Shown here piece by piece: positions 17,455 to 26,795 of a stretch of 64,000 nt of DNA. The translations under genes were made by a program, and so were the position numbers. Within the stretch, counting starts at the first letter, position 1. The number at the start of each line of letters is the position of its first letter. The DNA comes from an uncultured Lachnospiraceae bacterium (lineage in GTDB: Bacteria > Bacillota > Clostridia > Lachnospirales > Lachnospiraceae): the NCBI GenBank assembly GCA_902761225.1, contig CACWJQ010000006.1:29231-93230 (forward strand), read 5' to 3'. The notes under the pieces are model-generated. The model did no database searches. It had not been told where the DNA came from and worked only from the letters and a program-made list of their open reading frames with translations.

Positions 17455-18645
17455 TTATAATTCTACTCCTATACGGGCATTATAATTCTCGAGAACCGCA
17501 TGCATCTTCTGTGTGTTGTCCATGACGTTGGACATTGATGAATCATGATTCATGAAATCTATTATGGATGCTATGAACTTGCACATATCCGCCTCTATGA
17601 AGTAAGGCTTGTCATAGATCTCTGGAGGCAGATAGGTGAGATTGGTGGTTATCACCCTGTCAAAATATCCCTTTTCATATGCTGCATCGAACTGGTCGAG
17701 TCCTTCGGTGAACAGTCCGAAGGTGGTACATATGAACACTCTTCTCGCGTTCATCTCCTTGAGCTGGCGGGCGGTATCTATCATGCTTCCGCCGGAGGAG
17801 ATCATATCATCGATTATGACCACATCCTTGCTGTCGATATTGTCACCCAGGAATTCATGGGCGATTATGGGATTCTTGCCGCCAACTATCCTGGAATAAT
17901 CACGTCTCTTATAGAATGTACCGGTATTGAGGCTGAGAACGTTGGCAAAATAGATAGCCCTCTCAAGCGCTCCTTCATCCGGAGCGATGACCACCATATG
18001 CTCCTCGTCCACGATAAGATCCTCTTCGTTGGTAAGAAGAGCCTTGATGAACTGATAGGGTGGCATGAAATTATCGAATCCGTTAAGAGGTATGGAATTG
18101 GCAACTCTGGGATCGTGTGCATCGAAGGTTATGAAATTTGATATGCCCATATCATACAGTTCCTTGAGCATATGGGCCGAATCCAGTGACTCCCTGCCGG
18201 TACGGCGGTGCTGTCTGCCCTCATAGAGAAAAGGCATGATGACATTGATCCTGGTGGCCTTTCCGTCTATGGCTGCTATGATCCTCTTAAGATCCTGGTA
18301 GATATCATCGGGAGACATATGATTCTCGAAACCGTTCATCTGATATGTAATGGAATGGTTGCAGACATCGACCAGAATAAATATGTCCTTGCCCCTTGCG
18401 GACTCCTTGAGAGTAGCCTTACCCTCACCGCTTCCGAAACGGGGGATCTGGAATTTCATTCTGAAATCATCCTTCTGATAACCCTGGAATGCGGGATCGT
18501 TCTTCACAAGATCGTTATGAATATCCTTGCGGAAAAGAGCGAGATATGAATTGATCTTATCTCCCTTGCTCTCAAAGGAAGGGTGTACTATAAGACCGAG
18601 CTGTCCCACGGGCATTGAATTTTCAAGTTCTACTACATTAGGCAT
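17455..18645 (-). CDS. prs: Ribose-phosphate pyrophosphokinase homologue
   Basis: 396 residues, about 80 longer than the classical enzyme. It has the two stacked phosphoribosyltransferase-type domains, with a loop containing KRRDYSRI and the PRPP-binding loop VVIIDDMISSGGSMIDTA (classical form DDMIDTAGT). Prs makes PRPP from ribose-5-phosphate and ATP for nucleotide, His and Trp synthesis. The altered loop and the extra N- and C-terminal segments place it in a long variant found in Clostridia; activity is likely but specificity is less certain. Its ATG follows AAGGA, 26 nt past the sensor-kinase stop. Confidence 0.82.
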   Translation of the reverse strand: MPNVVELENSMPVGQLGLIVHPSFESKGDKINSYLALFRKDIHNDLVKNDPAFQGYQKDDFRMKFQIPRFGSGEGKATLKESARGKDIFILVDVCNHSITYQMNGFENHMSPDDIYQDLKRIIAAIDGKATRINVIMPFLYEGRQHRRTGRESLDSAHMLKELYDMGISNFITFDAHDPRVANSIPLNGFDNFMPPYQFIKALLTNEEDLIVDEEHMVVIAPDEGALERAIYFANVLSLNTGTFYKRRDYSRIVGGKNPIIAHEFLGDNIDSKDVVIIDDMISSGGSMIDTARQLKEMNARRVFICTTFGLFTEGLDQFDAAYEKGYFDRVITTNLTYLPPEIYDKPYFIEADMCKFIASIIDFMNHDSSMSNVMDNTQKMHAVLENYNARIGVEL

Positions 18646-18671
18646 GATAAGATTTCCTTCTTTTTATTGAA

Positions 18672-21356
18672 TTATATCATAATTCTTCCCACAGTCTTAT
18701 CCGAACTGAACTCGGGAAGATCGATGAACGATGTGAATATATCTCCGTCAACAATGACTTCAAAGGTTCCGTTATGCGCCTCAACCAGGCTCTTGGCTAT
18801 AAAGAGTCCCAGTCCGGTACCTTCGCTCTGTCTGCTGGCATCGCCGCGGATGAACCTCTCCGTGAGGGCTTCACCCTGGAATCTGGGTCTTATGGCTGAC
18901 ACATTCTTGATCTTGATGAACACTCTTCCGCCGAAGACATCAAAGTTTACATTGACCTTGGTGTCCTTCATGGCGTATTTGCATATATTGCCGAAAAGAT
19001 TATCGAATACTCTCCACAGCAGTCCGGCATCCGCATAGATCAAAACCCTGGGAAACTCCGCACACACTATCTCAAGATTCTTGGCCTTGAACCTGTCGGA
19101 ATATTCTCCTATAGCCTGGGTAAGAAGCTCTGTAAGGTCAGTGGTCTCCTTGTGAAGCTCAAACTGTCCGGATGAAAGCTTTGAAGCTTCCAGCAGGTCT
19201 TCAAGAAGCTTTTTGAGTCTTATGGACTTTTCTCCGATGACCTTGAGATAATCATCCTTCTGCTTCTCGGTTATATCCTCCCTGCGCAGGAGATCCGAGT
19301 AATTGATGATGGTGGTAATAGGCGTCTTAAGATCGTGGGATACATTGGTTATCAGCTCGGTACGAAGAGTTTCCTCCATGACCGAATCGTTCACTGCGTT
19401 CTTGATACCTTCACCGATATTGTTGATGCTTATGGCCAGGTTTCTGTTCTCCGCCCTAAGGTTCTCAACCTCTATCTTGTAATTGATATCTCCGCCTCTT
19501 ATCCTCTCAACGCCGTCCAGAAGATCCTTCTTCTCGGCAGTAGTAAGGAACAGATTGATACCCACGATAATATCCATGAATATCAGCAGCAGGAATATCA
19601 TTGTTGAGTATGCCGGATTCTTCGGAAGCAGGAATATTCCAAGCGACATTCCTCCAAGGTTAAGCACCATAAAGAATATGTAAGGCACAAGAACCGTTGC
19701 CACGGCAGATTCCGCACCCGAAAGAGTAAGGGCAAAGTGATCGAATATCTCCTTCATCCTCTTGGTAAAGGAATACTCATACAAAATTCCGGCTCTTATC
19801 CTTCTTACAATGGACAGTAGGAAGAATGCAAAGAACATCGAACAAAGGAGTCCGAATGCGGCAAAGGAAAGATATGATGATATACCTGCATTTCTGAGGG
19901 GACCGCCGTTTTCGGCAGAGATCCTGCAGTAATTCTCACCCACAAGCTCCTGCAGGAATTTCAGATGCAGCAGGGCGATCCTGAAGATGACGAAGGCCGA
20001 GATCAGCCATACCTCTATCCATATCTTATCCTGGGCATAGATCGTGAATTCGTCTTCCCCGTCTCTGTCATTTACACCCGATACAAAAACAAGATATGCG
20101 AGTATTCCCAGCCAGATAAGTGCAAGAAGCGTTATGACCATACAGAAGAATCTGGCCACCTTCTTGATATCGTTATATCTGTATGTAAGATCGTAATAGA
20201 TATCGTGGGCCTTTGATGATGTATCATCAAGGTAGATCCATACATGGGTATTGTTGGGATACACATCCGGATACAGCTTTATCACATCCGTAATGACGGA
20301 TTCACTTATATCCGAAAGAGTCGCATATTCAAGCTCATCATAATAAGAGATCAGATACAGAAGATGTCCCGAATAGCTGTTTGTCAGTTCGGTATCATCA
20401 AGGTACTTCGAATCCTTATCATTGGTATAGGTCTTAACAAGACCCTTTTCATCCCTGGTCCTGATGAGATAGACAAGGTTCATATTATCCCTGTCATATA
20501 TCCTCTGCCCCTCTCTATAAATATCATATGCTGATGAAAAGAGCTCGGACACCTCTTCAAGTTCATTGATGGAGATAAAGAATTCATCCCAGTCGCTTAC
20601 CCTGTCTCTGAGGAATGTATAATTGGGTGATGTGGGATTACCGATGACAGGTTCCTTGTAGAGAACGTTGGTAACGTTGCCGTCAGCATTGTATTCCTCT
20701 ATAAGTCCGGGGTATTCCCTGATGCAGTATTCCAGGACTATATGCATCAGCTCCGCAGGCTGCAGGGCAGCCATTGCCTTTTTCACCTCTTCGTTACCGT
20801 CACCGAGGATCAGATCCTCACCGTGGGGAGAATAGTTGGCCGAAGTACGGTTCTTGTTAATGTTCTCGAATCCCTTGAAATAGAGATTGCCATATTCATC
20901 CAGGCCAAAGTTCTGTACGTAGATAGGATCCCCGTAATAGTATACGAAATCGGTGATATTAAGGCTCTTGGTGGAATATACTATGCCGCGCCTTCCGTAG
21001 TTGATAAGATCCGACATGTAGAAATACGCCGTTACATTTCTGTTTCCGCCGTGATAATAATTCGAGATATCCACCAGTTTATTGATATCCAGTTCGGTCG
21101 ATACACCAAGAAGCTTGCATGCAGCCACATATTTCATCATATCCGAAGCCTGACGGGCGAATATGTCGGTGATAACTTCATCGATATCATTATCATCCGA
21201 AGGGAACGGATCAAGAGCATATCTCACATTCCCGTCAAGAAAAGGAACGGAAATATAACTGCAGAAAACAATGTCCGCAACCAGCAGGACTGCGATCATT
21301 GCACATGCATGCATTATAAAATGCATTAAGATTTTTCTCAGAAAACTTCTTTTCAT
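18672..21356 (-). CDS. Membrane sensor histidine kinase with large extracellular domain
   Basis: 894 residues. One N-terminal transmembrane helix (~8-32) precedes an extracytoplasmic domain of about 360 residues rich in Tyr/Asp/Asn. Five further hydrophobic segments follow (~400-612), then a linker and a complete kinase core: HisKA with VSHDLKTPITTIINY, and HATPase_c with N-box (FDNLFGNICKYA) and G2 (GTGLGLFIAKSLVE). The stimulus is unknown. The gene overlaps its response regulator by 4 bp (21353-21356), so they form a translationally coupled two-component pair. The ectodomain resembles nothing I recognise. Confidence 0.88.
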   Translation of the reverse strand: MKRSFLRKILMHFIMHACAMIAVLLVADIVFCSYISVPFLDGNVRYALDPFPSDDNDIDEVITDIFARQASDMMKYVAACKLLGVSTELDINKLVDISNYYHGGNRNVTAYFYMSDLINYGRRGIVYSTKSLNITDFVYYYGDPIYVQNFGLDEYGNLYFKGFENINKNRTSANYSPHGEDLILGDGNEEVKKAMAALQPAELMHIVLEYCIREYPGLIEEYNADGNVTNVLYKEPVIGNPTSPNYTFLRDRVSDWDEFFISINELEEVSELFSSAYDIYREGQRIYDRDNMNLVYLIRTRDEKGLVKTYTNDKDSKYLDDTELTNSYSGHLLYLISYYDELEYATLSDISESVITDVIKLYPDVYPNNTHVWIYLDDTSSKAHDIYYDLTYRYNDIKKVARFFCMVITLLALIWLGILAYLVFVSGVNDRDGEDEFTIYAQDKIWIEVWLISAFVIFRIALLHLKFLQELVGENYCRISAENGGPLRNAGISSYLSFAAFGLLCSMFFAFFLLSIVRRIRAGILYEYSFTKRMKEIFDHFALTLSGAESAVATVLVPYIFFMVLNLGGMSLGIFLLPKNPAYSTMIFLLLIFMDIIVGINLFLTTAEKKDLLDGVERIRGGDINYKIEVENLRAENRNLAISINNIGEGIKNAVNDSVMEETLRTELITNVSHDLKTPITTIINYSDLLRREDITEKQKDDYLKVIGEKSIRLKKLLEDLLEASKLSSGQFELHKETTDLTELLTQAIGEYSDRFKAKNLEIVCAEFPRVLIYADAGLLWRVFDNLFGNICKYAMKDTKVNVNFDVFGGRVFIKIKNVSAIRPRFQGEALTERFIRGDASRQSEGTGLGLFIAKSLVEAHNGTFEVIVDGDIFTSFIDLPEFSSDKTVGRIMI

Positions 21357-22048
21357 AGATCTTCGATCTTATATCCTACTCCCCATACAACCTTAAGGAA
21401 CTTGGGCTGTCCGGGGTTAATCTCGATCTTCTCCCTTATATGTCTGATATGGACGGCAACGGTATTATCTGTTGCTATCGGAGTTTCATTCCATATAGAC
21501 TCATAGATCTTGTCGGTGGAGAACACGGTACCCTTATTCTTGATGAGAAGAAGAAGGATATTGTATTCAATGGGAGTAAGCTTCACTGCCTCTCCGTCAA
21601 CGGTAACCGATTTGGTCTCATCGTTGATGCACAATGACCCGGCATTGTAGATATGGGTATTGGTCCCCTCATTTATACTGCCGAGCATGGTATATCTTCT
21701 GAGGTTGGATCTTACTCTGGCTGTAAGCTCTGCGGGGGAGAAGGGCTTGGTGACATAATCGTCCCCTCCCGCATTAAGTCCCAGGATCTTATCATCTTCC
21801 TCGGATTTTGCGGACAGGAATATTATGGGAACGGTACTGCTCTTCCTTATCTCCTCTGCAGTCTCTATCCCGTCCATTTCAGGCATCATGATGTCAAGGA
21901 TAACAAGCTGGATCTCTTCCTTCGCAAGGATCTCCAGTGCTTCCTTTCCGTTATACGCCTTGTAGATGGAATGCGAGTCCTCCTTCAGATAGATCTCGAT
22001 AGCATTCACGATATCCTTATCATCGTCACAAACAAGTATATTGGCCAT
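21353..22048 (-). CDS. OmpR/PhoB-family response regulator
   Basis: About 231 residues. The N-terminal receiver has the acidic pair (CDDDKD), phospho-acceptor Asp in LVILDIMMPEMDG and the conserved Lys in YVTKPFSP. The C-terminal winged helix (residues ~135-231) ends in the typical HIRHIREKIE...KVVWGVGYKIE segment. It is the partner of the coupled kinase gene. Start is the ATG at 22048, just past the yraN stop; a GTG two codons earlier would overlap that stop. Target genes cannot be deduced. Confidence 0.93.
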   Translation of the reverse strand: MANILVCDDDKDIVNAIEIYLKEDSHSIYKAYNGKEALEILAKEEIQLVILDIMMPEMDGIETAEEIRKSSTVPIIFLSAKSEEDDKILGLNAGGDDYVTKPFSPAELTARVRSNLRRYTMLGSINEGTNTHIYNAGSLCINDETKSVTVDGEAVKLTPIEYNILLLLIKNKGTVFSTDKIYESIWNETPIATDNTVAVHIRHIREKIEINPGQPKFLKVVWGVGYKIEDL

Positions 22049-22050
22049 AG

Positions 22051-22410
22051 TCACCCCACATATTCAAACGCATTTTCAATGTGTCTTATATCGTCTCTGT
22101 CATATACGCCTATCACATCATACCTTACCTGAAAATCCTGCAGCTCAGGATGTCCTCCGATATAGAAAGCTGATGCTTTGCATATCCTTCGTATCTTCCT
22201 TGCATCAACCGCTTCAAGCGGATCGAACCTGTCATGATCCTTTCTGTATTTCACCTCGGCAAACACAAGGTTTTTGTCCGGTGAGATACAGATTATATCT
22301 ATCTCCCCGAATCTGTTACTCACATTTCTGCCGATAATCCGGTAACCTTTTTTCTCAAGATACAAGGTTACCCCGTTTTCATAAATGGATCCCGTTTCTC
22401 TTCTGTTCAT
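22051..22410 (-). CDS. yraN: YraN family (UPF0102) endonuclease-like protein
   Basis: 119 residues, normal length for the family. It shows the restriction-endonuclease-like core: GSIYENGVTLYLEKKGY helix, FGEIDIIC (catalytic Glu/Asp) and VFAEVKYRK (Glu-x-Lys), then the DPLEAVDARKIRRI segment. The fold is predicted to be nuclease-like, and the cellular function is unsettled. It follows the FlhB-like gene and precedes the response regulator. Confidence 0.9.
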   Translation of the reverse strand: MNRRETGSIYENGVTLYLEKKGYRIIGRNVSNRFGEIDIICISPDKNLVFAEVKYRKDHDRFDPLEAVDARKIRRICKASAFYIGGHPELQDFQVRYDVIGVYDRDDIRHIENAFEYVG

Positions 22411-22416
22411 TCACCG

Positions 22417-22707
22417 TCAGTTCCGCAGCTTGTTCTTGATCTTGTCCATTGAGTCCACAAAGATCAGTATCTCTGCCACAACTTCATACAGCTCGGGAGG
22501 TATCATATCTCCGATCTCCAGCTTTGCAAGGGTACCTGCAAGCTTGGCATCCTCATGTATCGGAACATCGCTCTCCCTGGCCTTTTCAATTATCTTCTCC
22601 GCAAGTGCTCCCTTTCCGGAAGCGATGACTCTGGGGGCATCGTCAGATGGATCGTATTCCAGAGCAACTGCGGTTATTATCTTTTTCTTCTTCTCTTCAG
22701 CCATCAT
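22417..22707 (-). CDS. FlhB C-terminal-domain homologue (YlqH-like)
   Basis: 96 residues matching only the cytoplasmic switch domain of FlhB/EscU, the type III export gate protein (AVALEYDPSDDAPRVIASG, then IPIHEDAKLAGTL-like and IPPELYEVVAEIL). The autocleavage motif NPTH is not present; the corresponding place reads YDPSDDAPR. No membrane domain is encoded. Firmicutes carry such stand-alone tails (B. subtilis YlqH) in this same neighbourhood. It overlaps the FliK-like gene by 4 bp, so the two products probably work together. Function is unknown. Confidence 0.85.
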   Translation of the reverse strand: MMAEEKKKKIITAVALEYDPSDDAPRVIASGKGALAEKIIEKARESDVPIHEDAKLAGTLAKLEIGDMIPPELYEVVAEILIFVDSMDKIKNKLRN

Positions 22708-24509
22708 GCCCTCACATCAAAGGATCGCATCCCCGAAGAATAGGAACCACCGGGTCCTCCCGCATGTACCAGGAGAAGATTGACTCCGCCCTCCTTAAGA
22801 GCATCTGCTTCAGGTTCTGTATCATCATCCTTAAGCTTCATTGAACATTTCAGTTCGTATCCTCTTCCCTTCAGCCTTTCGGTAAGCTGATCCATATGAT
22901 CGTTAAGAAGATCAAGCGTCTCATCATCCGCCACGGTAAAGGATGTGGAGACCTTACCCCCTGCCTTTACATCCATCGACACATACACATCCACAGGTCC
23001 CAGATTATCCATGTCCAGATGAAGGAATGCAGTTACCACAGAATCATCCGATGTCATGTTCTTCTTATTCGAGAACACATACAGATCCCCGTGTGCCGAG
23101 TCCCCTCCGGAAAGTTTCAGAGGCAACTGTATATAGGCATACATCTGATTTATCTGCTGCAGAAAATCGATGTTGGAGCTCATATTGTTCACGGCATTAA
23201 AAGCCGGCGTATTCTGCGCCCCGGCAGCTGCAAGACCTTCTTTGAGCATTGACAGCTGTCCGTTAAGTCTTCTGTAAAGCGATTCCACCTTATCCTTATC
23301 CGCAACCTCAGAGGGCTGGATGCTCCATTCATTCTTAAGAACATCAAGTGTCAGGGACTTAAGAGGATCGAATGACAGCAGCTTCTTAAGGCCGGACATA
23401 TCCCCGCTTTCAAGGGCTTTTTGCTGGAAAAGGCTTATATCCCTGAGAAGATCTGCCGTACCTGCGGGCTGATACTCACTGTCCCCTGTCAGAGTCCTCA
23501 TAAGAGTAACCGTCTGATCAAAAGCGTCCTTAAAGCTGATATTCTGCAGGCTGCCACTTTGAGCCCCGGTATTTTCAACGTTAACTGCTGCGGTCTGTCC
23601 TTCATTTATACCGGATGCTTTTGCGCCTTCTGCGGCTCCCGGATCCTGCATTGCCTTCAGAAGTTCAAGAGCTCTTGCTGCAGGATCGGATGCTTCCTGT
23701 GCATTTGCAGTTTCGTTCTGTATGGCGTTTGATGCATTTTCAGCATTTCCGGTCTGCATCGTATCCGTACCGGTTGCCTTACCGGGATCAGACTGCATTC
23801 CCGCTTCAATATAAGGATCTTCTATCTCGCTTATATGTGAAAGTGCTGTATCAATAAGGGTATTCATCAGTCCTGCGGCGTTTTTGGTATCGCCGGAGGA
23901 TATCATATCCATAAGAGCCTGTCCCGTCTTATCGGCTATGTCCTGCATGCCGCGGTCTATCTGATATGACAGGTTCTTATAATTTCCTATATTCTCAAGG
24001 TTTTCCGGTGTGGCAGGAAGTCCGAGCTTTGCAAGATCGACCACGTCCGAAACGGGCGCCTGTGGATTAGCCGATATTCCCGAATACATATCCAGTATGG
24101 ATGCTCTGTCTATGGGAAGTCCCGCCTTCATCATCTCGGTGACCATTGCAGTCGAAGTATCAGTCACGGGAAGCGATGCCTGATCAAGAGCCTTAAGCAC
24201 ACTCACATCCGTTGCGGTATTGGTAAGAAGCGGCGAGATGGAAATGGATGATGCATTGTTTTTGACCTGAAAGGTAATATTCTGACCTTCTGTGATGCTC
24301 ATCTCCGAACCAAGCCTTGCATTTATCAGATTACCGCCGGGAAGCTTGAGCGTTACATCCGAGCCGTTATTTCTTACCACTTTTGCGGTGAAGGTATCAC
24401 CGTTCTTCATTGAGGCAAGCTGGGAATATCCTTCTCCCGACACATTGGAAGCCGGAGTCTCAGTGACATTCTTTATGCTGTTTAAGAAAATCTCACCTAT
24501 TCCCGCCAT
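22704..24509 (-). CDS. FliK-like (YlqG-type) large protein
   Basis: About 601 residues, low in hydrophobic segments. The first ~115 residues are beta-rich; the middle is long, Ala/Gly/Asn/Gln-rich and probably unstructured. The C-terminal ~170 residues resemble the globular domain of flagellar hook-length control protein FliK (LPLKLSGGDSAHGDLYVFSNKK, then HLDMDNLGPVDVYVSM). FliK binds the FlhB tail, and the next gene encodes just such a tail, which strengthens the reading. There are no other flagellar genes nearby. Start is taken at the ATG at 24509 with AGAGAG upstream; the frame extends to a GTG at 24533. Confidence 0.7.
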   Translation of the reverse strand: MAGIGEIFLNSIKNVTETPASNVSGEGYSQLASMKNGDTFTAKVVRNNGSDVTLKLPGGNLINARLGSEMSITEGQNITFQVKNNASSISISPLLTNTATDVSVLKALDQASLPVTDTSTAMVTEMMKAGLPIDRASILDMYSGISANPQAPVSDVVDLAKLGLPATPENLENIGNYKNLSYQIDRGMQDIADKTGQALMDMISSGDTKNAAGLMNTLIDTALSHISEIEDPYIEAGMQSDPGKATGTDTMQTGNAENASNAIQNETANAQEASDPAARALELLKAMQDPGAAEGAKASGINEGQTAAVNVENTGAQSGSLQNISFKDAFDQTVTLMRTLTGDSEYQPAGTADLLRDISLFQQKALESGDMSGLKKLLSFDPLKSLTLDVLKNEWSIQPSEVADKDKVESLYRRLNGQLSMLKEGLAAAGAQNTPAFNAVNNMSSNIDFLQQINQMYAYIQLPLKLSGGDSAHGDLYVFSNKKNMTSDDSVVTAFLHLDMDNLGPVDVYVSMDVKAGGKVSTSFTVADDETLDLLNDHMDQLTERLKGRGYELKCSMKLKDDDTEPEADALKEGGVNLLLVHAGGPGGSYSSGMRSFDVRA

Positions 24510-24631
24510 ATACTCTCTGTTGTGTATCCCCACCGTACGCTTCTGCGCTTATATCTGCAGGAGATCAATTCGGATAAGGGATATATATGATCTGATCATT
24601 CCTCCAAACCCGTTACTGCTTCAGATCCCGT

Positions 24632-25387
24632 TCACACATAGGAGTGAATGAAGGATCTTCTGTGTATCGGACAGGGGCCGTATTTCTTCAATGCTGCGAT
24701 ATGATCGGCTGTTCCGTATCCCACATTCTTAGCAAATCCGTACTCCGGATACTGTTTATCATATTCAAGCATCATCCTGTCTCTTGTCACCTTGGCGTAT
24801 ATGCTTGCGGCTCCGATGGATATGCTCTTGGCATCACCCTTTATTATGGGAACCTGCTTTATATCAACTCCGGGTATCGTGACAGCATCGTTAAGAAGCA
24901 GCTGGGGCGCTGGATCAAGCTTGCTGATAGCCTGTCTCATGGCCTCATATGTAGCCTGCAGTATATTGATCTCATCGATCCTCTCGGGACCCACTATACC
25001 GACAGCACAGCTTACGGCCTTCTCTGAGATCTCGTCATATAATCTGTCTCTTACCTTTTCAGACAGCTTCTTGGAATCGTTGATATAAAGTATGTCGCAA
25101 TCCCTTGGCAGGATAACCGCACCCGCTACAACAGGTCCGGCAAAGGGTCCTCTCCCCACTTCGTCTATCCCGCAGATAAACTGAAGGTCCGGGTATTTGT
25201 TCTCATATTCCTTAAGAGCCTCGATCCTTGCTATCTCCTGCTGAAGCTTTTCGTATCTCTTCCCCGCAGCCTCAAGGAGTTTCTTTACTCCGGCTCTTTC
25301 ATCCGCTTCATACAGTGCCATAACTTCCGGAAGATTCCTGTCATCCGTTTCCGTCAGATGCTGTTTTATCTCGGAGATACTTATCAT
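24632..25387 (-). CDS. rnhB: Ribonuclease HII
   Basis: 251 residues. An N-terminal extension of ~65 charged residues (typical of Firmicutes RNase HII) precedes the catalytic core: CGIDEVGRGPFAGPVVAGAVIL (metal-binding Asp and Glu), NDSKKLSEK, SIGAASIYAKVTRDR and the Tyr/Gly motif near the end. It nicks 5' of ribonucleotides in RNA-DNA hybrids. It overlaps lepB by 4 bp and keeps the conserved rplS-rbgA-rnhB-ylqG-ylqH order of Firmicutes. Confidence 0.96.
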   Translation of the reverse strand: MISISEIKQHLTETDDRNLPEVMALYEADERAGVKKLLEAAGKRYEKLQQEIARIEALKEYENKYPDLQFICGIDEVGRGPFAGPVVAGAVILPRDCDILYINDSKKLSEKVRDRLYDEISEKAVSCAVGIVGPERIDEINILQATYEAMRQAISKLDPAPQLLLNDAVTIPGVDIKQVPIIKGDAKSISIGAASIYAKVTRDRMMLEYDKQYPEYGFAKNVGYGTADHIAALKKYGPCPIHRRSFIHSYV

Positions 25388-25941
25388 GAATAGATGCCTC
25401 CCATATGGCTTAAGGGGAACAGTCGGAAAACAGCCTTCCCCACAAAGTCTTCCTTTTTCAGATTGCCCACAGCAGGGAATCTTGAATCAAGGGAATCGTT
25501 GCGGTTATCACCCATCACGAAATATTCATCTTCTCCGAGCACTACCTCTTCCACACATCTGCCCCTGTTCTCGGGTCTTATGACTTCCATGCCGTAATCC
25601 TCTTCGAGGATCTCTCCGTTTATATAGATATTGCCTTCTTCATCAATACGGATGGTCTCGCCGGGAAGTCCGATTATCCTCTTGATAAAATAGGTATCCT
25701 CCGAATACTCGAAGGGGAATACCACGATATCAAACCTCTCGGGATCATTGAATCTGTAGGTGAACTTATTGACCCACAGGCTCTCTCCGTTATAGAGGGT
25801 ATTGTTCATGGAATTACCGTCAACTACCGATCTCTGTCCCACATACTTGAGAACAAATGCCGTTATGGCAAATACACTTAAAAAATATAAAGCAGTACTG
25901 AACGCTTCTTTAAGGATCTTATTCCTTTTAGCCTTTGTCAT
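25384..25941 (-). CDS. lepB: Signal peptidase I (first copy)
   Basis: 185 residues with one N-terminal transmembrane helix (~14-32). Catalytic Ser44 is in GNSMNNTL and the general-base Lys87 in YFIKRIIGLPGE; box E is GDNRNDSLDSR. It removes signal peptides from exported proteins on the outer face of the membrane. It is sandwiched between rbgA and rnhB with 4-bp overlaps on both sides, and is one of two copies in this operon. Confidence 0.94.
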   Translation of the reverse strand: MTKAKRNKILKEAFSTALYFLSVFAITAFVLKYVGQRSVVDGNSMNNTLYNGESLWVNKFTYRFNDPERFDIVVFPFEYSEDTYFIKRIIGLPGETIRIDEEGNIYINGEILEEDYGMEVIRPENRGRCVEEVVLGEDEYFVMGDNRNDSLDSRFPAVGNLKKEDFVGKAVFRLFPLSHMGGIYS

Positions 25942-26795
25942 TGTAAAACAGGAACCTCCAATGTGATTTTTCCGAGCCTGCCGCTTCTAAGGTCGCTTAA
26001 TATCTGTTCCGAAGCACGCTGCATATCGACTTCTCCGCCCTTAAGGATAAGCCCGTTTCTGATACCGGCACTTCTGATGATCTCCTCGGTATCCGCATCA
26101 TCGGAAAAACCGTATTTTTCTTTCATCACTCCGGGATAAAGCTCATTTATAAGAACCGTCGCCTCCCCAGCAAGCTGTCTTAGATTGATAACCTGATCGT
26201 TGATGGAACCTATGGCTGCAAGCCTGAATCCGACGGCTTTATCCTCGAACCTCGGCCACAGAAGTCCCGGAGTATCCAGAAGATCTATGCCGGCATTTGT
26301 CCTGACCCACTGATTGCTTCGGGTGACGCCCGGCTTATTGCCGGTCTTTGCGGGAGCCTTGCCTGTAATGGTGTTTATCAGAGTGGACTTGCCCACATTG
26401 GGTATTCCGCATACCATGGCCCTCAGAGGACGGCCGACGATGCCTCTCTTTTTATCCCTCTCGATCTTCTCCCTGCATACGCTTACACTTGCCTTCCTTA
26501 CGGCATCCGAAGCTTTTTTATCCCTGGCGCACAGAACCAGTGTCTCAATTCCAAGTCCCTTAAAATATTCTGTCCAGAGGGCGGTCTTCTTCTCATCGGC
26601 AAGATCGGCTTTATTCATCACAATAAGTCTGTACTTATCCTTAGCAAGGTCATCGATATCGGGATTGCGGCTCGAAAGAGGAACCCTTGCATCAAGCACT
26701 TCGATGCACAGATCCACGAGCTTAAGCTCCTCCCTGATCGCTCTTATTGATTTGGTCATATGGCCGGGATACCAGCCGTAATCATTACCTGCCAT
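25938..26795 (-). CDS. rbgA: Ribosome biogenesis GTPase RbgA (YlqF)
   Basis: 285 residues. It is a circularly permuted GTPase: the start WYPGHMTKSIRAIRE is the family hallmark, G4 (MNKADL) precedes G1 (GIPNVGKST), and G3 follows (DTPG). The C-terminal ~80 residues form the RNA-binding ANTAR-like domain. RbgA acts late in 50S assembly. The ATG overlaps lepB copy 2 by one base, and the stop overlaps lepB copy 1 by four. Confidence 0.95.
   Translation of the reverse strand: MAGNDYGWYPGHMTKSIRAIREELKLVDLCIEVLDARVPLSSRNPDIDDLAKDKYRLIVMNKADLADEKKTALWTEYFKGLGIETLVLCARDKKASDAVRKASVSVCREKIERDKKRGIVGRPLRAMVCGIPNVGKSTLINTITGKAPAKTGNKPGVTRSNQWVRTNAGIDLLDTPGLLWPRFEDKAVGFRLAAIGSINDQVINLRQLAGEATVLINELYPGVMKEKYGFSDDADTEEIIRSAGIRNGLILKGGEVDMQRASEQILSDLRSGRLGKITLEVPVLQ

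Noticed and set aside
22417-24509. Flagellar operon remnant
   Set aside because: Only a FliK-like and an FlhB-tail gene are present, matching the ylqG/ylqH arrangement found in Firmicutes; no other flagellar genes are nearby.
24534-24631. A 16-codon frame (MIRSYISLIRIDLLQI) between rnhB and the FliK-like gene
   Set aside because: GGAGG lies only one base before the ATG and the frame is very short; no support for a gene.
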